From the NCBI GenBank assembly GCA_964446285.1, contig CAYUNT010000021.1, positions 1-34,760 on the forward strand: a stretch of DNA of 34,760 nt. The letters are read 5' to 3'. Within the stretch, counting starts at the first letter, position 1. The number at the start of each line of letters is the position of its first letter. The notes under the pieces are model-generated. The model was given only the letters and a program-made list of their open reading frames with translations. It had not been told where the DNA came from and searched no databases. The translations under genes were made by a program, and so were the position numbers. The stretch is from CAYUNT01 sp964446285 (GTDB taxonomy: Bacteria > Sumerlaeota > Sumerlaeia > SLMS01 > CAYUNT01). Shown here one piece after another: positions 30,990 through 34,760 of the stretch.

Positions 30990-32438
30990 CTAAACAATCC
31001 GGAAATAATCTACCAGCGTGCAGCGGCGCAGGCGGGTGAAGGTGCGGCAGGTTGTGATTCCTTCGCCCGTCGGGCTGGCAATCGAGAACGACGTATGACC
31101 TTCTCCCCCCGCCCCAAGACCCGCTGTTGAAGGGCCGTTCTTCACGAAAATCGAGCAGTCGCACCGCTGCGCCATAATCGACATGTTCTCGATATTCTTC
31201 GAGTGCATCACAGCCGTGTGCCGGAATCCGTGCTCGGCCTCGACGGCCCAGTCGATGGCCTGCATTGCATCGCGGCATCGCACAATCGGGATAAACGGCA
31301 TCATCTGCTCTTCGACAACCCAGAGGTGATCGCGTGTGGTTTCGCCAATGAGCAGCGGCGTCGAGGGCGGAACGCGCAATCCAATAGCCGCCGCCAGAAC
31401 AGAGGCGTCGCGCCCGACAAAATTGCGGTTCACGACAATGTGCCCGCCTTCTTTCTTCTCGAACGCCTGTTCGGCCAACGCGTTGATTTGCGCGGGGGTG
31501 AGTTCCACGCATCCATGCGAAAGCATCTCCCGCTTGAGCGCATCCGCCACGGAATCCACTACGAAAATCTCTTTTTCGCCAATGCAGAGGATATTGTTGT
31601 CAAAGGCCGCGCCCGCAATGATGTCGCGCGCCGCCCGAGCCAAGTCCGCGGTTTCGTCCACAACGGCGGGCGGATTGCCCGGCCCCGCTGTAATCGCCCG
31701 CTTGGGCACTTGTAGCGCCGCTTTCACGACGGCCGGACCGCCCGTCACGAGCAAAATCCGGACCTTTGGATGATGAAACATCGTATGGGCCGATTCGATC
31801 GTTGGTTCGCGCACGGTGGTTATCAGGTTTGGCGGTGCGCCCATTGCCGTCATCGCGCGGTTGAAGATTGCGACGCCTTTGGCAAACACGCGCTTTCCCG
31901 CCGGGTGCGAATTGAATACGGCCGTATTCCCCGCCGCCAAAAAGGAAATCATGTTGTTCACCAGCGTAGGCACGGGATGCGTCGAGGGCGTGACGGCTCC
32001 AATGACGCCATACGGGGCCAGTTCCTCGATGGTCAGGCCGCGGTCGCCCGTTTTGCACCAGGTCGTCAGGTATTCGACGCCGGGCGTGCGCGCGGCCACG
32101 AGGTCGAATTTCATCATCTTATGATCCACGCGGCCCATTTTGGTTTCCGCCACGGTGTCGCGCGCGAATTCCTCTTTGTATTGAAGCGCGGTGCGGCGGA
32201 TCGTCTCGATCAACGCCGCGCGGAATTCCAGCGATTTTGCGGAATAGGCGCGAAACGCCTTTTCCGCCGCTTCAGCCGCTTGTTCCATCGTGTCAAAAAC
32301 GCCATCGCCTGGGGCCGGGGCAATTTCCGCCGGGCGGGCGCCAGCGGCGGAAACAGCCGCCGGCGAAGGCGATTGAATTGTCCCCAATACTCTTGCCACA
32401 ACCTGTTCAATTACGTCGCGAAGTTCCGTTTCATTCAT
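30990..32438 (-). CDS. CoA-acylating aldehyde dehydrogenase (EutE/PduP-like) with probable encapsulation peptide
   Basis: Oxidises an aldehyde to its acyl-CoA with NAD+ and coenzyme A, as PduP (propionaldehyde) or EutE (acetaldehyde) do inside bacterial microcompartments. The 482-residue protein has the family core LAPYGVIGAVTPSTHPVPTLVNN (about 140-162), GGPAVVKAAL (233-242), AGPGNPPAVVD (251-261) and the catalytic Cys285 in FDNNILCIGEKE. The first 22 residues, MNETELRDVIEQVVARVLGT and following, form an amphipathic helix, followed by a Pro/Ala/Ser linker (23-46). This is the layout of PduP/EutE encapsulation peptides that target shell proteins. No shell protein, diol dehydratase, aldolase or alcohol dehydrogenase is in the window. 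ATG 32438 has no close ribosome binding site (AGGAGA is 13 bases away). Same strand as its neighbours, 106 bases before the PilT-like gene. Confidence 0.9.
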   Translation of the reverse strand: MNETELRDVIEQVVARVLGTIQSPSPAAVSAAGARPAEIAPAPGDGVFDTMEQAAEAAEKAFRAYSAKSLEFRAALIETIRRTALQYKEEFARDTVAETKMGRVDHKMMKFDLVAARTPGVEYLTTWCKTGDRGLTIEELAPYGVIGAVTPSTHPVPTLVNNMISFLAAGNTAVFNSHPAGKRVFAKGVAIFNRAMTAMGAPPNLITTVREPTIESAHTMFHHPKVRILLVTGGPAVVKAALQVPKRAITAGPGNPPAVVDETADLARAARDIIAGAAFDNNILCIGEKEIFVVDSVADALKREMLSHGCVELTPAQINALAEQAFEKKEGGHIVVNRNFVGRDASVLAAAIGLRVPPSTPLLIGETTRDHLWVVEEQMMPFIPIVRCRDAMQAIDWAVEAEHGFRHTAVMHSKNIENMSIMAQRCDCSIFVKNGPSTAGLGAGGEGHTSFSIASPTGEGITTCRTFTRLRRCTLVDYFRIV

Positions 32439-32550
32439 AGAGCCTATGCTTTCTCCTGCTGGCTATAGAGTTTTCAGAAATTGCGGCGGATATTTTTCCA
32501 CCGGAAAGATAACGTAATGCATTTGCGGCGCCGTCCAGGGTATCTAGGCC

Positions 32551-33678
32551 TTATTCCGCCAGCGAAAAGCCCGGATGCGCCGTTTGCACCTGGCGTTCCA
32601 GCGCCTGGCGATGCTGCAGCACCACTTGGCTGATGCGGTCCAGCCGCTCGACCATGCGCGCGGTTTCTGGCTGATTCCGCTTGCTGTGAAGGCTTTGGAC
32701 GGCAATGGCTTGATTCATAAACTGCTGATCCTGGGCGCGAATGGCCTGCAGCGCCGCTGCTCCTTTTCCATCCTTCATCATCACATTATCCCAGGATTCG
32801 GAAGAGAGCAAATCGCCCAGAGCGCGGATGCTTGTTACTTCCATCGAAGCTGCCTGAATTGCCTTGTTGCAGGCCGCTGCCGCTTTGAGAATTTCCCCAT
32901 CCGAACTGTCAATGTCCACAGGCGTGGCATCCACCGTGCCAAGTCCTTCCAGATTTACCGACATGGTGCCGGACTGAATGAGGGCGTTGACCTTGCCTGG
33001 CTCGCCTTGCGCCGCGGCAATAACAAGGTCTTCCACGGGTGGCGCGGGAACGTGAAGCGCCGATTTCAGACTCCGCCAGGCCCGCGTCATTCCCGGGCCG
33101 CTTGTGGCTTTGTCCGACACCTTTACACCCATGCGTTCGAGCATTTCCGGCGCGGTTGGAATCTTCGACACATCCTCCACCCGCAACTCGCGCACCCGAG
33201 CCTGATATTCCCTGGAGGGAAACACATAGACGATTGTGCGCGATTCTCCCTGTTTCCAATTATCGAGCCTGTATTGCGCTTTATATGGATGAAAGCCCGA
33301 GGAAAGAGTCAAATAGGCAGTTGTCCAATCGATGCCTGACCGGTTTTTCACCATGAGTGTCAGGCGCATCTGCCCGTCCTCCTGCGTGGTATTATCAACG
33401 ACCTTTAGTGGATAATTCTCAATTGGAACGCGGAGTTTGCGGGCCACAGCAGGCAGCGAGGGAGTCGGCACAGGCGTCGGAGTCGCCTTGACTATGGCGC
33501 GCGGCGGCGGCTTTCGGGCCAGTCCTGTTTTTTCACCCGCCGCTTTGGCGACCACCTGCGCCTTTTTGGGGGCAAAAACCACAAACAAAACCAGTGAAAC
33601 AAGGGCAACCACCAAAATGCCTAAGATGGCAACGATAAATCGGACATACGTGGCGCCAGTGTTGTTGGAACCGCTCAT
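32551..33678 (-). CDS. Single-pass membrane-anchored protein of unknown function
   Basis: A 375-residue protein I do not recognise. Residues 12-35 are one membrane helix (FIVAILGILVVALVSLVLFVVF), followed by a Lys/Ala/Pro-rich linker (37-80, with TPTPVPTPS) and a globular extracytoplasmic part. About 85-175 looks like a beta-sandwich (LRLTLMVKNRSGIDWTT-like strands, YLTLSSGF, SRTIVYVFPS), and 200-365 is mainly helical (ILKAAAACNKAIQAASMEV, ARMVERLDRISQVVLQHRQALERQ). N-in, C-out topology is expected from the short Arg-containing N-terminus. ATG 33678 has AAAGAG about 11 bases upstream. It precedes the aldehyde dehydrogenase by 112 bases on the same strand and may share a transcript with it. 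Confidence 0.75.
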   Translation of the reverse strand: MSGSNNTGATYVRFIVAILGILVVALVSLVLFVVFAPKKAQVVAKAAGEKTGLARKPPPRAIVKATPTPVPTPSLPAVARKLRVPIENYPLKVVDNTTQEDGQMRLTLMVKNRSGIDWTTAYLTLSSGFHPYKAQYRLDNWKQGESRTIVYVFPSREYQARVRELRVEDVSKIPTAPEMLERMGVKVSDKATSGPGMTRAWRSLKSALHVPAPPVEDLVIAAAQGEPGKVNALIQSGTMSVNLEGLGTVDATPVDIDSSDGEILKAAAACNKAIQAASMEVTSIRALGDLLSSESWDNVMMKDGKGAAALQAIRAQDQQFMNQAIAVQSLHSKRNQPETARMVERLDRISQVVLQHRQALERQVQTAHPGFSLAE

Positions 33679-33984
33679 GGTTGTATCGCTCTTTTAGGAT
33701 TCGGGCCGCGCCGGTCACGCGCTTTCCAAACAGGTGAAAGCCGCGGGGGTCCCGTCACTCACGCTGGAACCTCCCCCCGGCGGGGGTCAACGGTTTTTCC
33801 TTTTTGCGCGAATAGCAGGCGCAAATGCCATTGACGATTTGCGTAATATCATGATCTTTAGGCCGGTGCCGGCAGATGCTGATTTCGGACCAATCGCGTC
33901 CGAAAAACTGCACGCAAGCCGGCAAAAGTCTGCATATCAAATCTCCTGCTATTCCCGTAAATTTGCTCGGAAGAGGATATTTCC
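33679..33984. other. Divergent intergenic region with three hairpins
   Basis: No gene seen. Toward the plus-strand gene three separate hairpins occur: CGCAAAT/ATTTGCG (33820-33826 with 33837-33843), GCCGG/CCGGC (33862-33866 with 33869-33873) and TTTCGGAC/GTCCGAAA (33883-33890 with 33898-33905). A GC-rich CCCCC/GGGGG hairpin near 33773-33786 is followed by T-rich sequence. They may form a structured leader or transcript end; none matches a riboswitch I can name. Confidence 0.5.
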
Positions 33985-34760
33985 ATGAATTCTGACCGCT
34001 CTCGAACTGCTTTCAGCATTCTCAATTGTTTTTGCTGCATATTTTCGCTTTGTTCAAGCCGGCGCCATGAATCAATTGAGATTCTTCGCCGCGTTTGCTC
34101 TTCTCTGGCCCTGGCGTTCGCATTGTGCGTCACGACTGTCCATCTTGCCAGCGGCGAACCAGCCAAACCAATTTCCCAAGCCATTCCGGCGGAACAGTCT
34201 GCCTCGCAAGCTGCCGTGCCTTTGCCGACGGCGCCGCCTTGCATGCAGGGAGAAGGCTGTGTTTGTCCTCGCAATGCGCAATGCTACGACGTCTTTGACA
34301 TAGACAATCCTGTTTATGGATTTGGAACTGATCGCCTGCCTTGTTTTACCGAGGAATTGGTTCAGGAGGCCAGCAGCCGCTGGCTCCGGGTCACAATCCC
34401 GGTGATGACCCGCCTGAATGTCCACGTGCAGGATTCGTCGAGCGGGATGCCTGTTGGGGCTGGAATTTATGACTCATGCGATGACGTGCAAGCGCCCCTG
34501 AATGAAATGTGCGCCTCAGCGGGGGAAGCAGTCGCGTCATTCGACAATGCGAGCGCACGAGAAATGGCCGTTTTGATCCTGGTCAATCACGACGCCCTTT
34601 CGGATCATCCGTGGATTTGGCTTGAATGTGAATCTATTTCGGCGGGTTCTCCGACTCCAAGCGCCATTCCCTCGCTCTCGCCTACTGCCAGCCCATCTCC
34701 CACGCCCAGCCGCACTGCCACCCCGGCGCCTACGGCCCCCCCCCCCCCGGCCCGCGCCCC
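33985..34760 (+). CDS. Secreted Cys-containing protein with Pro/Thr/Ser linker, cut by the window end
   Basis: An open frame of 258 codons without stop up to the window edge. ATG 33985 follows AGAGGA by seven bases. The N-terminus is unusual: about 35 polar and Cys-rich residues precede a hydrophobic stretch (SSLALAFALCVTTVHLASG, 39-57) that looks like a signal peptide or anchor. Residues 86-215 contain six or more cysteines (PPCMQGEGCVCPRNAQCYD, LPCFTEELVQ, YDSCDD, NEMCAS) and beta-like segments (RLNVHVQDSSSGMPVGAGIYD), as in extracellular PPC-like domains, though I cannot name the family. From about 220 a Pro/Thr/Ser linker begins (PTPSAIPSLSPTASPSPTPS), typical between extracellular domains, so more domains probably follow. 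The window ends in a run of 13 C, which may be a sequencing or assembly weakness. Confidence 0.7.
   Translation, partial: MNSDRSRTAFSILNCFCCIFSLCSSRRHESIEILRRVCSSLALAFALCVTTVHLASGEPAKPISQAIPAEQSASQAAVPLPTAPPCMQGEGCVCPRNAQCYDVFDIDNPVYGFGTDRLPCFTEELVQEASSRWLRVTIPVMTRLNVHVQDSSSGMPVGAGIYDSCDDVQAPLNEMCASAGEAVASFDNASAREMAVLILVNHDALSDHPWIWLECESISAGSPTPSAIPSLSPTASPSPTPSRTATPAPTAPPPPARA

Noticed and set aside
33905..33935. Possible cyclic-di-GMP-I (GEMM) riboswitch, because of CACGCA and GGCAAA spaced as in the core
   Set aside because: The second conserved core (GACGCAAAGCC) is not found downstream and the spacing is off by one; the similar GGCGCAAATGCC lies upstream, the wrong order.
34067..34303. 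Short plus-strand frame starting MNQLRFFAAFALLW, signal-peptide-like
   Set aside because: It overlaps the longer frame from 33985, lacks a ribosome binding site and loses any domain character after about 20 residues.

Overview
The window is bacterial chromosomal DNA, GC-rich by eye, densely coded and mostly transcribed from the minus strand. Gram-negative envelope features (secreted PepSY protein, M56 peptidase, PilT-type ATPases, a large secreted repeat protein) together with an acylating aldehyde dehydrogenase and odd short-repeat spacers suggest an uncultured environmental lineage of the PVC / Sumerlaeota / Hydrogenedentota kind. That placement is a guess from gene content; no rRNA or ribosomal protein gene is present to test it.

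Left part (1-15.2 kb, all minus strand). In transcription order from the right: polynucleotide phosphorylase with a long Gly/Arg-rich tail (pnp), a GT4 and a GT2 glycosyltransferase, formate-tetrahydrofolate ligase (fhs), then a compact cluster of a triple-PepSY secreted protein, a conserved secreted protein of unknown function, an OmpR-type response regulator and a sensor kinase. After these come tRNA-Asp, a broken remnant of a pilus/type II secretion F-type protein, a PcrA/UvrD helicase and an FkbM methyltransferase. Four boundaries between 5.6 and 12.7 kb hold short-unit tandem or inverted repeats, each of a different sequence but of the same design.

Middle part (15.2-23.9 kb). A structured, gene-free pnp upstream region separates pnp from a plus-strand NCS2 nucleobase permease. 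This converges on a 1431-residue secreted protein with duplicated beta-rich modules and cadherin/CSPG-like repeats. A radical SAM protein lies upstream of the latter on the same strand and is divergent from a SAM-dependent methyltransferase whose leader can form competing hairpins.

Right part (23.9-34.8 kb). A BlaI-type repressor and an M56 (BlaR1-like) metallopeptidase form an overlapping pair behind a recognisable BlaI-type operator. Divergent from them is a PilT-like ATPase. Then follow a TauE/SafE transporter, a second PilT-like ATPase with a long Gly/Pro tail, a CoA-acylating aldehyde dehydrogenase carrying what looks like a microcompartment encapsulation peptide, a membrane-anchored protein of unknown function, and at the edge a plus-strand secreted Cys- and Pro/Thr-rich protein cut off by the window end.

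Most promising leads: the PepSY/unknown/two-component operon, the aldehyde dehydrogenase with an encapsulation-type N-terminus but no shell gene in view, the PNPase RGG-like tail, and the family of short-unit inverted intergenic repeats. Nothing here is a CRISPR array, prophage or intact insertion sequence.
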